NCBI RefSeq assembly: GCF_004339745.1
Contig: NZ_SMGP01000004.1
Span: 1,054,001 to 1,118,000 of the forward strand
DNA: 64,000 nucleotides
Source of the DNA: Paraburkholderia sp. BL9I2N2
GTDB lineage: Bacteria > Pseudomonadota > Gammaproteobacteria > Burkholderiales > Burkholderiaceae
Direction of reading: 5' to 3'
The notes under the pieces are model-generated. The model saw nothing but the letters and a program-made list of their open reading frames with translations. It was not told the DNA's origin and did not search any database. Shown here piece after piece: positions 35,378 to 44,479 of the stretch. The first letter of the stretch is position 1. Each line of letters opens with the position of its first letter. The position numbers were made by a program, and so were the translations under genes.

Positions 35378-37114
35378 TTAATCGTGAGCCTGGTCGGTCT
35401 GATACCTGGCAACCGCCATGTCCATGTTGAAGAACATTCTGTCGTTCCCGAGCGTCTCTCCCAGCGGACAGCGCCGCACCATCGCGAGCACGTCGGGATT
35501 GAGACCGACGAGCCAGAGCACGACTCCCTGCTCCTCACGAATTTTCCTTTCCGCATCGGTTAGCATCTTCAATGCCGTGTATTCGAAGTCGAATACAGCA
35601 GAGAGATCGAGCACCAACACTTTCGGTCTGGGCTCGGCAATTAGCAGTCTCAGCTTCTCTCCGACGCGCATGGCATTGGCAAAAAAAATGCGTCCCTGCG
35701 GCCTCAGCATCAGTAGCCCGGGGAAGGTCTCGTCGGCGGGGTTGTCGGTCGAGCGCGGACGGAAGACGTTCGTGCCGGGCTTCCTGCCCAGCACATAAAC
35801 CGGCGGGTCCGACATCTGATGAGCGAGCGCGGCCAGCGACACGATGATCGCGACGACAATCCCCTCGAGCGTGCCGACCACGGCCACGCCGACCAGCGCG
35901 ACCAGCGCCCAGATGAACTCCGTGCGACGTACCTTGAGGATCTCCCGGAATTCGGCCGGCTTGATCAGTCCGATCGAATAGACGATGACCACTGCTGCCA
36001 GTGTCGCCTCCGGCATCAACCCGATGAGCGGTGCCAGAACGAGCATTGTGCCGAGCGCGGCTAGCGAGGCGACCAGTCCGGAAAGTTGGGATCGCCCACC
36101 CGAGAGCCGGTTCACCGCGGTCTGCGTCGTTCCGCCGCCAGCGGCCATGGCGCCGAAGAAAGCGCCGCCTAGGTTTGCCAGTCCCGTCGACAGCAATTCC
36201 CTGTTCGGCTGTGGAGTCGGCTCGCCGCTTTGCGCAAACGCCCGTCCTGCCGCGATGGATTCGGTAAAGCTCATGAGTGCTATGCCCAGCGCAGGGGGCC
36301 AAAGCATCGTCACCATCTGCAGATCCGGCGGCGTAAAGGGAGGCAGTCCCGTGGGGACGTGGCCGACCGTCGCCACACCATACGCCGGCAAGGCGAACAG
36401 TTTCACGGCGGCAATGCCGGCCGCCACCGCGACCAGGGGTGCGGGCGCACGGGGGAGGAAGCGCTCCATGGCGACCAGCAGAACGATCATGACCGCGCCG
36501 ACGGCCACTGTTGCCCAGGACGTTTGCGGGATCTCATGAACGATGGCGAGCAGGTTGTGAAACAGCGCGCCTTTCTGAAAATGGATGCCGAGTAGCTTCG
36601 GCACCTGGTCCACGACGATGACAATTCCGATGCCGGCCTTGAAGCCGATGAGCACCGGTTCGGAAATAAAATTCGCGATGAAGCCCAACCGCAGCAGTCT
36701 CGCTACGATAAGAATCGCCCCAACCAGGCATGTCAGCGTCGCCGAAGCCGTCAGCAGGCTGGCCGGATCATTCGCGGACGCCACACCGCCGAATGCCGCC
36801 GCGACCAGGATTGCGATCGTGGTCGTCGTACTCACGCTGAGGACACGCGAAGATCCCAGCAAAGCGTAGATCAACATGGGAACGAAGGCGGTGTAGAGGC
36901 CGACCTGAACAGGAAGGCCGGCAATGGTCGCATACGCCAGTGCCTTCGGGATCACCACCGCGGCTAGCGTCAGGCCGGCAATGATGTCGGGCCTGAGCCA
37001 CGCTGCCCTGTAGTCGGCAATCCATTCCGGGAAGGGCAGACGGACGCTGCCGGTCGACCGCCGTAGTTGAGGGCCATTTCGCTTTTCCCGGCGGGACGAC
37101 TGTTCCTGTTTCAT
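35378..37114 (-). CDS. SulP-family anion permease with STAS domain
   Basis: 578 residues. About 11-12 membrane segments with the SulP signature near the N-terminus (WLRPDIIAGLTLAAVVIPKALAYATIAGLPVQVGLYT) and repeated GTTQTAVN-type motif (AAGGGTTQTAVNRLSGG). A cytoplasmic STAS domain at about 460-575 (GRIFFANAMRVGEKLR, VLVLDLSAVFDFEYTALKML). Family members move sulfate, bicarbonate or dicarboxylates. The first 60 bp of the gene are part of the 37055-38100 repeat, and a copied remnant of its start lies at 46254-46313. It follows the PPK2 gene by 37 bp on the same strand, so PPK2 and SulP form an operon. Confidence 0.92.
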   Translation of the reverse strand: MKQEQSSRREKRNGPQLRRSTGSVRLPFPEWIADYRAAWLRPDIIAGLTLAAVVIPKALAYATIAGLPVQVGLYTAFVPMLIYALLGSSRVLSVSTTTTIAILVAAAFGGVASANDPASLLTASATLTCLVGAILIVARLLRLGFIANFISEPVLIGFKAGIGIVIVVDQVPKLLGIHFQKGALFHNLLAIVHEIPQTSWATVAVGAVMIVLLVAMERFLPRAPAPLVAVAAGIAAVKLFALPAYGVATVGHVPTGLPPFTPPDLQMVTMLWPPALGIALMSFTESIAAGRAFAQSGEPTPQPNRELLSTGLANLGGAFFGAMAAGGGTTQTAVNRLSGGRSQLSGLVASLAALGTMLVLAPLIGLMPEATLAAVVIVYSIGLIKPAEFREILKVRRTEFIWALVALVGVAVVGTLEGIVVAIIVSLAALAHQMSDPPVYVLGRKPGTNVFRPRSTDNPADETFPGLLMLRPQGRIFFANAMRVGEKLRLLIAEPRPKVLVLDLSAVFDFEYTALKMLTDAERKIREEQGVVLWLVGLNPDVLAMVRRCPLGETLGNDRMFFNMDMAVARYQTDQAHD

Positions 37115-37151
37115 GGCAACGATGGCCTTCGTCTACAGTGAGCTCCCGAGG

Positions 37152-37967
37152 TCAGAATCGCTCAGCGATGTACTTGAACGGATAGTGCGGTTCCTCATAG
37201 CCGTCCGCTTTTTGCCGCTTGGGAAGCGTCACTTTCCTGCGGGGCATCGCCGTGTAGGGAATCCGGTGAAGCACATCGCTGATGATGTTGAGCCGCGCGC
37301 GACGTTTGTCATTCGAATTCGCCACGTACCACGGAGCGATCTCGGTGTCCGAGGCCTTGAACATTGCGTCGCGCGCACGCGAGTAGTCATACCACCGGCT
37401 ATAGGATTTCAGGTCCATATCCGTGAGCTTCCACACCTTGCGCCCGTCGTGGATGCGTGCTTCAAGACGGCGGGTCTGTTCCTCGGGGCTGACTTCGAGC
37501 CAGTATTTGAGCAGGATGACGCCGGATCCGACGATCGCCCGCTCGACGAGCGGCACCGCCTTGAAGAAGCTCTGCACGTCCTCATCGGAGCAGAAACCCA
37601 TCACCCGCTCGACTCCCGCGCGGTTGTACCAGCTGCGGTCGAAGATCACGACTTCTCCAGCGGCGGGCAGGTAGGGCAGGTAGCGTTGCACGTACATCTG
37701 GCTCTTTTCGCGCTCGCTCGGCGCGGGCAGCGCGACGACGCGAAATATGCGTGGACTCACACGCTCGGTGATCGCCTTGATGGTGCCGCCCTTGCCCGCG
37801 CCATCGCGTCCTTCGAAAACGATGCAGATCTTGCTGCCTGTTTGAATCACCCATTCCTGGAGCCTGACCAGTTCGACATGCAACTGGAACAACGCCTTCC
37901 GATACTCCTTGTAGGAGAGCGTTTTGTCCGCCCCGGACGGGTCTTTTTTCGCTTCTTTCTTCGCCAT
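37152..37967 (-). CDS. ppk2: Polyphosphate kinase 2 (copy A)
   Basis: 271 residues, single-domain PPK2: uses polyphosphate to phosphorylate nucleoside mono- or diphosphates. Walker A GRDGAGKGG at 53-61, Walker B region FDRSWYNRAGVERVMGF starting at 109, lid helix with WLEVSPEEQTRRLEARI. C-terminal LNIISDVLHRIPY. ATG 37967 has GGAG eight bases upstream; ATG 37973 is a close alternative. Preceded by a copy of the shared dyad with a -10 box at the standard distance, and followed by SulP. Role: energy and nucleotide balance under stress or low oxygen (inferred). Confidence 0.93.
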   Translation of the reverse strand: MAKKEAKKDPSGADKTLSYKEYRKALFQLHVELVRLQEWVIQTGSKICIVFEGRDGAGKGGTIKAITERVSPRIFRVVALPAPSEREKSQMYVQRYLPYLPAAGEVVIFDRSWYNRAGVERVMGFCSDEDVQSFFKAVPLVERAIVGSGVILLKYWLEVSPEEQTRRLEARIHDGRKVWKLTDMDLKSYSRWYDYSRARDAMFKASDTEIAPWYVANSNDKRRARLNIISDVLHRIPYTAMPRRKVTLPKRQKADGYEEPHYPFKYIAERF

Positions 37968-38021
37968 TACCATGTCTCCATGCGCACGTTGACCTGAGTA
38001 ATTTTCCGAAGATCCCCTACC

Positions 38022-38095
38022 AATGTAGGCTTCGGCGTGAAGCAACGCCATACAACCTTGGTCCAATATCGTCGCCACATCGAACGCCGTATGCT
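38022..38095. promoter_or_regulatory. Shared dyad operator, site B, bidirectional
   Basis: ATACAACC-TT-GGTCCAAT at 38050-38067. Leftward, TACATT (minus strand, 38027-38022) starts 23 bp after the dyad and serves the PPK2 gene 83 bp away. Rightward, TATGCT (38090-38095) starts at the same distance and faces the gene at 38135. Confidence 0.65.
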
Positions 38096-38134
38096 GCAAG
38101 CGTCTGCTCGTAGTCGGCCGATCCGGAGGTCGCC

Positions 38135-38461
38135 ATGTCACCGGCATGGTTCGGTTCGATCGCCGCCATCGCACCAGGCACACGCCGCTCGATGTGGCAT
38201 TTCCAGCGGCTGTCGGAACACCGGGCGCCGGTGTTGCCGTATTGGAATGTTGGCGGGTTTGTTCACGGATGCGCCACGGTTTCGCATGTATCTCCGCTGG
38301 CTTGGACAGGCGATCCCATTCAGCTTGAGACCGTGCTGTGCGGTGCTCAACACTCGCTGATCGACCTGCCCGGCGCTCGGGAGGAAATTCGAAAGAGTGC
38401 GGCCATTGTCGCGCGGGGTCCCAGCATCGAACATTATTCGCTCAAGCCGGCCTTGCCCTGA
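38135..38461 (+). CDS. Hypothetical protein divergent from PPK2
   Basis: 108 residues, no recognised family, no signal peptide. Support comes from a strong ribosome binding site (GGAGG six bases before the ATG) and from a dyad-linked -10 box 40 bp upstream. The sequence contains SMWHFQRLSEHRAPVLPYW, then a run of mixed polar residues. It may be the first gene of a unit with the AspT-like transporter at 38614. Confidence 0.45.
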   Translation: MSPAWFGSIAAIAPGTRRSMWHFQRLSEHRAPVLPYWNVGGFVHGCATVSHVSPLAWTGDPIQLETVLCGAQHSLIDLPGAREEIRKSAAIVARGPSIEHYSLKPALP

Positions 38462-38613
38462 CCGGTGTCAGGCGCTGCCAGTATCTGTCGAGCAGCACAC
38501 CGCGTGCACATGCCATGCAGACACGGCAGCCCGATGGAATCCTGAGCACGTGGGAGTAAGTTCTTCTTCGCATCGTCGCGCTATCGTGCCGGTCGTCTAA
38601 CAACGAGGCCGCT

Positions 38614-40206
38614 ATGGATACACTCAGGGCTCTGCTCGAAACTCAGCCGCTGTTTACGCTGTTCCTGACTATCGGATTGGGTTATGTCGTGGGCGAGTTC
38701 AGCATAAAGGGCGTCTCGCTCGGATCGGGCGCGGTCCTCTTCGTGGGACTGGTGATCGGAGGATTCGCGCCCAGGTCGTCGCCGCCTGCCCTTCTCGGAA
38801 CCCTTGGTTTGCTGCTATTTCTTTATGGCATCGGCATCCAGTACGGGGCCCAGTTCTTTAAGGGCCTCACCAGCGCCGATGGACTGCGCGCCAATGCGGC
38901 AGCCGCTCTGGGAGTCGTTGGCGCGGGATTCGTGTCTTTGGCTCTCGTTCCGATGTTTGGCGTCAAACTCGATGAGTCACTCGGGATGTTCGCGGGCTCG
39001 GGTACCAGCACAGCAACCTTGCAGGCGATCATCGCAGCGACGAAAAGCGACGGCGCCGCTGTCGGCTATAGCGTAGCCTACCCGTTCGGCGTTGCAGGTC
39101 CCATCCTGCTCATTTACATGCTTAGCGCACTGCTAAAAGTGAAGGTCGAGCAGCCGCCGGAAAAGCTCATGGAAACCGCTGAAATCGCGCTGAAAAACGG
39201 CGCATTCATCGGTCTCAGGTTTTCCGAGTTGACGGCACGACTGCCGGCCGGTGTGGCAATCGCAGCCGTGCGTCGCGAACACCACAATCTCCTGCCGGGG
39301 GACGACCTCGTCTTGCACACGGATGATGTCCTGCTTGCCACTTCTATGGACCCCGCGGTGCTCAAGGACGCAGCCGCTCTTGTCGGAGAACTGCAGCCGG
39401 GGAGGATGACCAGTCACCGGGAGGATCTCGACTATGCGCGCGTATTTGCGTCGAGCCGGGCCGTGGTGGGGCGATCACTTCGGGACATCGCCTTCCCTGA
39501 TGGCGTGATCTGCTCGATTGCTCACGTACGTAGAGGTGATGCCGACATCTTGCCCAGTTCCGACCTGATCCTCGAGTTCGGCGATCGGGTCGGCCTGCTC
39601 GCCAATCGAGCTCAGATGAAGGCGATCCGTAGATTCTTCGGCGACTCTATCAAGGGCACCGCGGAGCTAAGCTTCATCTCCATCGGCGCCGGCGCAGCCG
39701 TGGGACTACTCATCGGCATGATCCCGATCCCTATTCCGGGGGTCGGCAGGCTGACCCTCGGGCTGGCTGCGCTGCTGCTGGTTGCGCTCTACCTCGGCAA
39801 GATTCGCCGCTCCCCACCGTTCGTCTGGACCATGCCTCTCTCGGCCAATCTGGTCCTGCGCAATTTCGGCCTGACGATCTTTCTCGCCCAGGTGGGGATC
39901 GCTTCCGGGCCGAAGTTCTTTGCGACAGTCGGCGCGACCGGCATTTCGTTTCTCCTCTGTGGAGTTGCGATTCTTCTCGCACTGGTGCTGATTACAGCGT
40001 TCTTCTGCCTGTGGGTTTTCAAGCTGCCGTTTGACGCGACGGTGGGAATCATCAGCGGCGCGACGGGGAATCCGGCCATCCTGGCCTTCGCTAATCGCGT
40101 TGCTCCAACAGACAGGCCGGACGTCGGTTACGCAATGATTTTTCCTTCGATGACTATTGTGAAAATCCTGTTCGCGCAGATCGCTGTTGCATTGGTCGGC
40201 GGATAG
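38614..40206 (+). CDS. AspT/YidE-family transporter with RCK_C domains
   Basis: 530 residues. Two five-helix membrane halves (about 1-165 and 365-530) flank a cytoplasmic pair of RCK_C (TrkA-C) domains (about 200-350): ARLPAGVAIAAVRREHHNLLPGDDLVLHTDDVLL and IAFPDGVICSIAHVRRGDADILPSSDLILEFGDRVGLL. The GSGTSTATLQA and SGATGNPAILAFA motifs of the aspartate:alanine exchanger family are present in the two halves. Relatives exchange aspartate/alanine or succinate. Close to a D-lactate dehydrogenase gene (54 bp), suggesting organic-acid handling in oxygen-limited cells (inferred). Confidence 0.9.
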   Translation: MDTLRALLETQPLFTLFLTIGLGYVVGEFSIKGVSLGSGAVLFVGLVIGGFAPRSSPPALLGTLGLLLFLYGIGIQYGAQFFKGLTSADGLRANAAAALGVVGAGFVSLALVPMFGVKLDESLGMFAGSGTSTATLQAIIAATKSDGAAVGYSVAYPFGVAGPILLIYMLSALLKVKVEQPPEKLMETAEIALKNGAFIGLRFSELTARLPAGVAIAAVRREHHNLLPGDDLVLHTDDVLLATSMDPAVLKDAAALVGELQPGRMTSHREDLDYARVFASSRAVVGRSLRDIAFPDGVICSIAHVRRGDADILPSSDLILEFGDRVGLLANRAQMKAIRRFFGDSIKGTAELSFISIGAGAAVGLLIGMIPIPIPGVGRLTLGLAALLLVALYLGKIRRSPPFVWTMPLSANLVLRNFGLTIFLAQVGIASGPKFFATVGATGISFLLCGVAILLALVLITAFFCLWVFKLPFDATVGIISGATGNPAILAFANRVAPTDRPDVGYAMIFPSMTIVKILFAQIAVALVGG

Positions 40207-40259
40207 CCGACCAGGTTTTTGGCGAAAAGCCGGACCTCCATGAAACCGGGAGACACGCG

Positions 40260-41255
40260 ATGAAAATTGCCGTATTCAGCGCCAAGCCCTACGATCGCGA
40301 ATTTCTCAATGCCGCGAACGTTGCCGAGGGCCATCAACTCAAATACTTCGACGACCCGTTAGAACTGGAAACCGTCGAACTTGCCACGGGCAATGACGCC
40401 GTCTGTATCTTCGTCAACGACACTGCGGATGCAGCGGTCCTCGACGCACTCAAGCGCGGGGGAACACGCCTTGTCGCGCTGCGCTGCACCGGCTTCAATA
40501 ACGTGGATCTCAAAGCCGCCGACCGTCTCGGGGTGAAGGTGGTTCGAGTCGTGGATTACTCGCCCAACTCGGTTGCGGAGCATGCGGTTGCATTGCTGCT
40601 GGCGATCAATCGGCGGATCCACCGAGCCTATAACCGAACGCGGGATTCCAATTTTGCGCTGGACGGGCTGATGGGTTTTGATTTTTGCGGCAAGACAGTG
40701 GCCGTGGTCGGTACAGGCAAGATTGGCCGTGTCTTCACCAGGATCATGCTTGGTTTTGGCTGCAAGGTCATCGGCTACGACAAATTCCCGTCGCCCGAAT
40801 TCGAGGCGTTAGGTGCCAGCTACGCGCGTCCCCTGGAAATTGGTTCGAGCGCAGACATCATTTCGCTGCACTGCCCGCTGACTCCGGAAACCTTTCACAT
40901 CATCAATGCCGACAGTCTGGGCAGGGCAAAGCGCGGGGCATTGCTGGTCAATACCAGTCGTGGTGGGCTGGTGGACACCGAAGCGCTGATCGAGGCACTC
41001 AAAAGCGGGCAACTGGGAGGGGCGGCGCTCGACGTGTACGAGCAGGAAGCAGAACTTTTCTTTCGCGACCTTTCCAGCACCATCATTACCGACGATGTGC
41101 TTCAACGCCTGATCTCGTTCCCGAATGTCATCGTTACCGGGCATCAGGCGTTCCTCACGCGTGAAGCCGTGACGACAATTTGCCAAACAACCCTGCGAAG
41201 CGTCACCGAGTTCGAAACGGGCCAACCTCTTTCGAACGAAATCAGGACATCCTGA
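40260..41255 (+). CDS. ldhA: D-lactate dehydrogenase / 2-hydroxyacid dehydrogenase
   Basis: 331 residues, the usual length of LdhA. NAD-binding GTGKIGRVFTRIMLGFG at about 150-166. Catalytic triad of D-2-hydroxyacid dehydrogenases visible: Arg in NTSRGGLVD, Glu in DVYEQEAELFF, His in VIVTGHQAFLT. The substrate loop VVDYSPNSVAEHAVALLLA is typical of D-lactate enzymes. It reduces pyruvate to D-lactate with NADH, a fermentative reaction. Follows the AspT-like transporter on the same strand. Confidence 0.93.
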   Translation: MKIAVFSAKPYDREFLNAANVAEGHQLKYFDDPLELETVELATGNDAVCIFVNDTADAAVLDALKRGGTRLVALRCTGFNNVDLKAADRLGVKVVRVVDYSPNSVAEHAVALLLAINRRIHRAYNRTRDSNFALDGLMGFDFCGKTVAVVGTGKIGRVFTRIMLGFGCKVIGYDKFPSPEFEALGASYARPLEIGSSADIISLHCPLTPETFHIINADSLGRAKRGALLVNTSRGGLVDTEALIEALKSGQLGGAALDVYEQEAELFFRDLSSTIITDDVLQRLISFPNVIVTGHQAFLTREAVTTICQTTLRSVTEFETGQPLSNEIRTS

Positions 41256-41340
41256 ACCTCACCTCAGGCGTTCGTTCGACGATGAGGGTGAATGGAACAT
41301 CGCGCACAGCATCACGCCACACGGACGGAGGGATGACGTC

Positions 41341-42375
41341 ATGGCAACGAGAGGCCGAATCGTGAGGGCGATATGGCTGCTGCTGCTCGCTGTGATGTGC
41401 CTGCCGTCGCGAGTCGAAGCGGCGGACGGGCAAACCCTGATGATTGCGAAGGCGCGCGGTGCGCTGCGCTGCGGCGTTAGCGAGGGGATTGTCGGCTTTT
41501 CCGTACGGGATGCCGCGGGACACTGGTCGGGTATCGATGTCGACTTCTGCCGCGCCGTAGCGGCCGCCGCCCTCGGCGACCCTGCACGGGTCGCATTTGT
41601 TCCGCTCACGGCGTCAGCGCGTTTTCCGGCGCTTTTGACGGATGAGGTCGATCTGCTCGCGCGCAACACAACGTGGACCCTGCTTCGTGAGGGGGCTCTC
41701 AAGGTCCAGTTCGCAGGTGTTCTGTTTTACGACAGCCAGGCATTCATGGTGCCGGGGCGGGGCGGAGCACAGTCGCTTGCCTCACTCAAGGGTGCCACGG
41801 TGTGCGTACAGAAGGAGACGTCCACCGAAGAACATCTGCTTGCCTACTCGGCGGCGAACGGGCTCGACATCAAGCCGCTCGTGCTGAAATCCGCGATTGA
41901 AACGGAACAGGCATTCTTCGCCGGGCGTTGCAGCGCATACACGGCCGACGCGTCCTACCTGACTGCCATACGCTTGCATGCGCCAGGCGGCGCGGCATCG
42001 GTCGTCATCCTTCCGGAGCGGATCTCGAAACAGCCACTTGGCCCGGTTGTCCAGGGCGGTGACGTCTCCTGGCTGATTCTCGTGCGCTGGGTGCTGTTCA
42101 CGCTGATCGCAGCAGAAGAACTGGGCGTGACCTCTGAGAACGTGCAGGAACGGATGCGCGATCCCCTTGTTCGGCAGGCGCTCGTTCCCGACGATACAGT
42201 CACCCGCGCGATCGGTGTCGAACCCGAGTGGACACTTCGGGCGTTGCGAAGCGCTGGTCACTATGGAGAGATGTTTGACCGAAACCTCGGCGCGCGCAGT
42301 CCGCTGCGGCTCGAACGCGGGATCAACGAATCGTGGACGCATGGCGGGCTGATGTATGCGCCGCCGATGCGCTGA
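41341..42375 (+). CDS. Orphan amino-acid-binding protein (AapJ-like)
   Basis: 344 residues, periplasmic family 3 binding protein: signal peptide (about 1-27), ALRCGVSEGIVGFSVRDAAGHWSGIDVDFCRAVAAAAL, FPALLTDEVDLLARNTTWTL, KGATVCVQKETSTEEHL. It resembles AapJ/BztA general amino-acid receptors. No ABC permease or ATPase is in the neighbourhood; next is an ArsB/NhaD-like permease gene 17 bp downstream, so the two may work together or the protein may be a sensor. Confidence 0.87.
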   Translation: MATRGRIVRAIWLLLLAVMCLPSRVEAADGQTLMIAKARGALRCGVSEGIVGFSVRDAAGHWSGIDVDFCRAVAAAALGDPARVAFVPLTASARFPALLTDEVDLLARNTTWTLLREGALKVQFAGVLFYDSQAFMVPGRGGAQSLASLKGATVCVQKETSTEEHLLAYSAANGLDIKPLVLKSAIETEQAFFAGRCSAYTADASYLTAIRLHAPGGAASVVILPERISKQPLGPVVQGGDVSWLILVRWVLFTLIAAEELGVTSENVQERMRDPLVRQALVPDDTVTRAIGVEPEWTLRALRSAGHYGEMFDRNLGARSPLRLERGINESWTHGGLMYAPPMR

Positions 42376-42392
42376 ACCCAGCGAGGCGCGTC

Positions 42393-43733
42393 ATGAGCGA
42401 ACTGCAGGTCTATATTGTCCTCGGCGTGTTCGCGACGGTCATACTGGTGATCGCGTTCAACGTGATCGATATGGCCGTCGCCGCGCTTGTCGGCGTGAGC
42501 GTTCTGATCGCGCTGCGCATACTCGACGAACAGGACATGCTGAGCGCGGCCCGAACCGCCGCGGGTCCGATCAGTCTGTTGTTCGGCGGCATGGTGGTCG
42601 CGCGCATCCTGTCATCCACGGGCCTGTTCGACCTGGTCGGCGACCTGTATCTGCGGGCCACCGGCGGAAGCGGTAAGCGCTTCCTGCTGCTCCTGATTGC
42701 GATTGTCGCGCCGCTGTGCGCGTTCCTGCCGAACGCGACCACGGTCGTTCTGCTGGCCCCCATCATCATCCGCGTGGCCGTGGCGCTCGAAGTGGACATC
42801 GTCGCTCCGATGGTGCTGACCGCCATCGTCAGCAACTCAGCCGGACTGCTCACGCTGGTCGGCGATCCGGCGACGTTCCTCGTCGGCAGTTCGATCGGCA
42901 TGACGTTTGGAGAGTACCTGCGGCGCGTCAGCCTGGGCGGTGTCGTCGCCGTTGGGGTCGTGGTGCCGATGCTTCCGCTCCTGATGCGCGACATATGGCA
43001 GATCCGGCGGACCTTGCCGGCCCGTGAGCCGCGTGCGCGGCTCCAGCGGCCTATCTATGCGGGCGTGTCGCTCGTCGTGCTCGCGACGATGATGGCGCTG
43101 TTCGTGTTCGGCGAGGACTTGCCCACGCGCATCGTTCCGCCGGCGGTTGCACTGATTGCCAGCGCACTGGCGCTGCTGGTCGGCTACGCGTCCAGGGTCG
43201 AGTCTACCGATAGCGTGCTGCGGGAGGTCGACTGGAAGACACTGGTGTTCCTCGGCGCGGTTTTCTGTCTGGTTCAGGCGATGACCAGGACGGGTCTGCT
43301 TCAGGTCGTGGCACTCCAGCTCTATCAGCAATTCGGCACCCAGTTGTCGCTCGTCGCTCTGGTGATGATCGCCGGAATTGGACTGCTGTCGTCTTTGCTC
43401 GCCAACGTACCGGTTGCAGCGGCGTCCATTGTGATGGTCAAGGGATACCTGGTGGCGGCGGAGTTCGTACCCGACATTGCGTTGTCCGACCAGTTCACCC
43501 AGTGGCCGCCAGTCACCATTCCGGTGTTCGTCGGGATGATGTTCGGCGCGACGCTCGGAGGCAACGCCACACTCATCGGTGCGGCCGCGAACATCGTATC
43601 GGCGGGTATCTGCGCACGCGAAGGCAGACCCGTGACGTTCGCAACGTTTCTGCGCTATGGACTGCCTGTGACACTTGTGCAACTCGCGGCGTCCGCGCTC
43701 TACGTACTCGTGCTGGCACGGGTCTCGCACTGA
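42393..43733 (+). CDS. ArsB/NhaD-superfamily permease
   Basis: 446 residues with about 11 membrane helices. The ATG at 42393 follows GCGAGG. Ion-transporter (IT) superfamily patterns: FLPNATTVVLLAPIIIRVA and NSAGLLTLVGDPATFLVGSSIGM in the first half, LLANVPVAAASIVMVKGYL and GATLGGNATLIGAAANIV in the second, the helix-turn hairpins that hold Na+ and anion. Relatives include ArsB, NhaD and the SLC13-type organic anion carriers. Substrate unknown; follows the orphan binding-protein gene closely. Confidence 0.88.
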   Translation: MSELQVYIVLGVFATVILVIAFNVIDMAVAALVGVSVLIALRILDEQDMLSAARTAAGPISLLFGGMVVARILSSTGLFDLVGDLYLRATGGSGKRFLLLLIAIVAPLCAFLPNATTVVLLAPIIIRVAVALEVDIVAPMVLTAIVSNSAGLLTLVGDPATFLVGSSIGMTFGEYLRRVSLGGVVAVGVVVPMLPLLMRDIWQIRRTLPAREPRARLQRPIYAGVSLVVLATMMALFVFGEDLPTRIVPPAVALIASALALLVGYASRVESTDSVLREVDWKTLVFLGAVFCLVQAMTRTGLLQVVALQLYQQFGTQLSLVALVMIAGIGLLSSLLANVPVAAASIVMVKGYLVAAEFVPDIALSDQFTQWPPVTIPVFVGMMFGATLGGNATLIGAAANIVSAGICAREGRPVTFATFLRYGLPVTLVQLAASALYVLVLARVSH

Positions 43734-44106
43734 TACTTGCGGAACTGACCATGGGGCACGGCGGCCTCGACATCGCGTGTGGGTCCGCAGGATCTGGGCT
43801 GGATCGATTCGAGGGGCGGCCGTCTTTGTTGAACATCTGCGCGCAACGTACGCGAGGCCTCGCGTGCAGTTCACAGCCACTGCGCGTGCAACCCTGTTGA
43901 CGCAGCGATCAGTTCGCGCGCGATGACCGTTTACTTCCTGGCTGCGCCGGTGACGCGTGAAGCCAGGTTCTCGCGTTGAACCTGGTGATGAGAAGTAGCC
44001 GCTGCGGTGTTCCCAACTCCGCAAGCCACGCACCGGGACTAGCCGCCCAACCCCGCAGTCCCCGGTGCTATAGTTGTTCCGTCATTCTTCTGCGATCCTG
44101 ACTCCC
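43734..44106. other. Gap after the ArsB/NhaD-like gene
   Basis: 373 bp without a supported gene. It contains a 16-bp perfect palindrome ACGCGAGGCCTCGCGT at 43850-43865. A TATAGT box at about 44070 may serve the gene at 44107, but no matching -35 was found. Confidence 0.4.
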
Positions 44107-44475
44107 ATGTTTTGCGACGCGTGCGAGAGAATGCTGCAAAGCGCTATTCCTGCGCCCCATCCACAGTTGCAGAAATCAGACTGTTCGACGTGGCTGCGTC
44201 CACTGGGTCGCCGCCCGCTCGAAGTGTGCAGATATCGCTGTCTTCAGTGCGGGGTCAACTGGATGCTCGAAACCGACATGTCGAATGCGGGCGAGCACGA
44301 GTGGATCTGTCTTTACCATTCGTCGAGCATTCTCGAGCCAGGCAGCGCTTCGGCGCCCACTTCGCAGGTGGAAACGGATTCTCCAACAGTTGCGCGGGTG
44401 AACGCCGCTTATGCAGTGGGTCCAGAAAAGCCGTATCAAATGCTGATTCAGCTGGGATCGCTTCCCTTCGTATGA
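44107..44475 (+). CDS. Small zinc-ribbon-like hypothetical protein
   Basis: 122 residues. Two CxxC pairs are visible, MFCDACERM at the start and RYRCLQCGVNW at about 45-55, followed by a WICLYH segment; this could form a small zinc ribbon. No known family. ATG 44107 is chosen because it starts directly at the first cysteine pair; the ribosome binding site is weak. It converges on the second DUF3300 gene with a 4-bp gap. Confidence 0.5.
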   Translation: MFCDACERMLQSAIPAPHPQLQKSDCSTWLRPLGRRPLEVCRYRCLQCGVNWMLETDMSNAGEHEWICLYHSSSILEPGSASAPTSQVETDSPTVARVNAAYAVGPEKPYQMLIQLGSLPFV

Positions 44476-44479
44476 CGAA

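Larger units (their letters stand above)
37055..38100. repeat. Direct repeat copy A (PPK2 gene with promoter and SulP 5' end)
   Basis: About 1046 bp repeated at 46254-47299 with a constant offset of 9199 bp. It includes the first 60 bp of the SulP gene, the entire PPK2 gene and the dyad promoter. I saw two differences in the PPK2 coding part (37752 and 37773, both silent) and about eight in the 130 bp upstream of the gene. This is the parental copy because the SulP gene is whole here. Confidence 0.9.

Noticed and set aside
37113..37997. Long plus-strand frame opposite PPK2 copy A, repeated opposite copy B (46312-47196)
   Set aside because: It is antisense to a clear PPK2 gene in both repeats; its duplication only reflects the repeat. 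Translation has no family and typical high-GC shadow composition.
43850..43865. 16-bp palindrome ACGCGAGGCCTCGCGT
   Set aside because: Isolated, GC-only type palindrome with no second copy or neighbouring promoter feature; probably chance.
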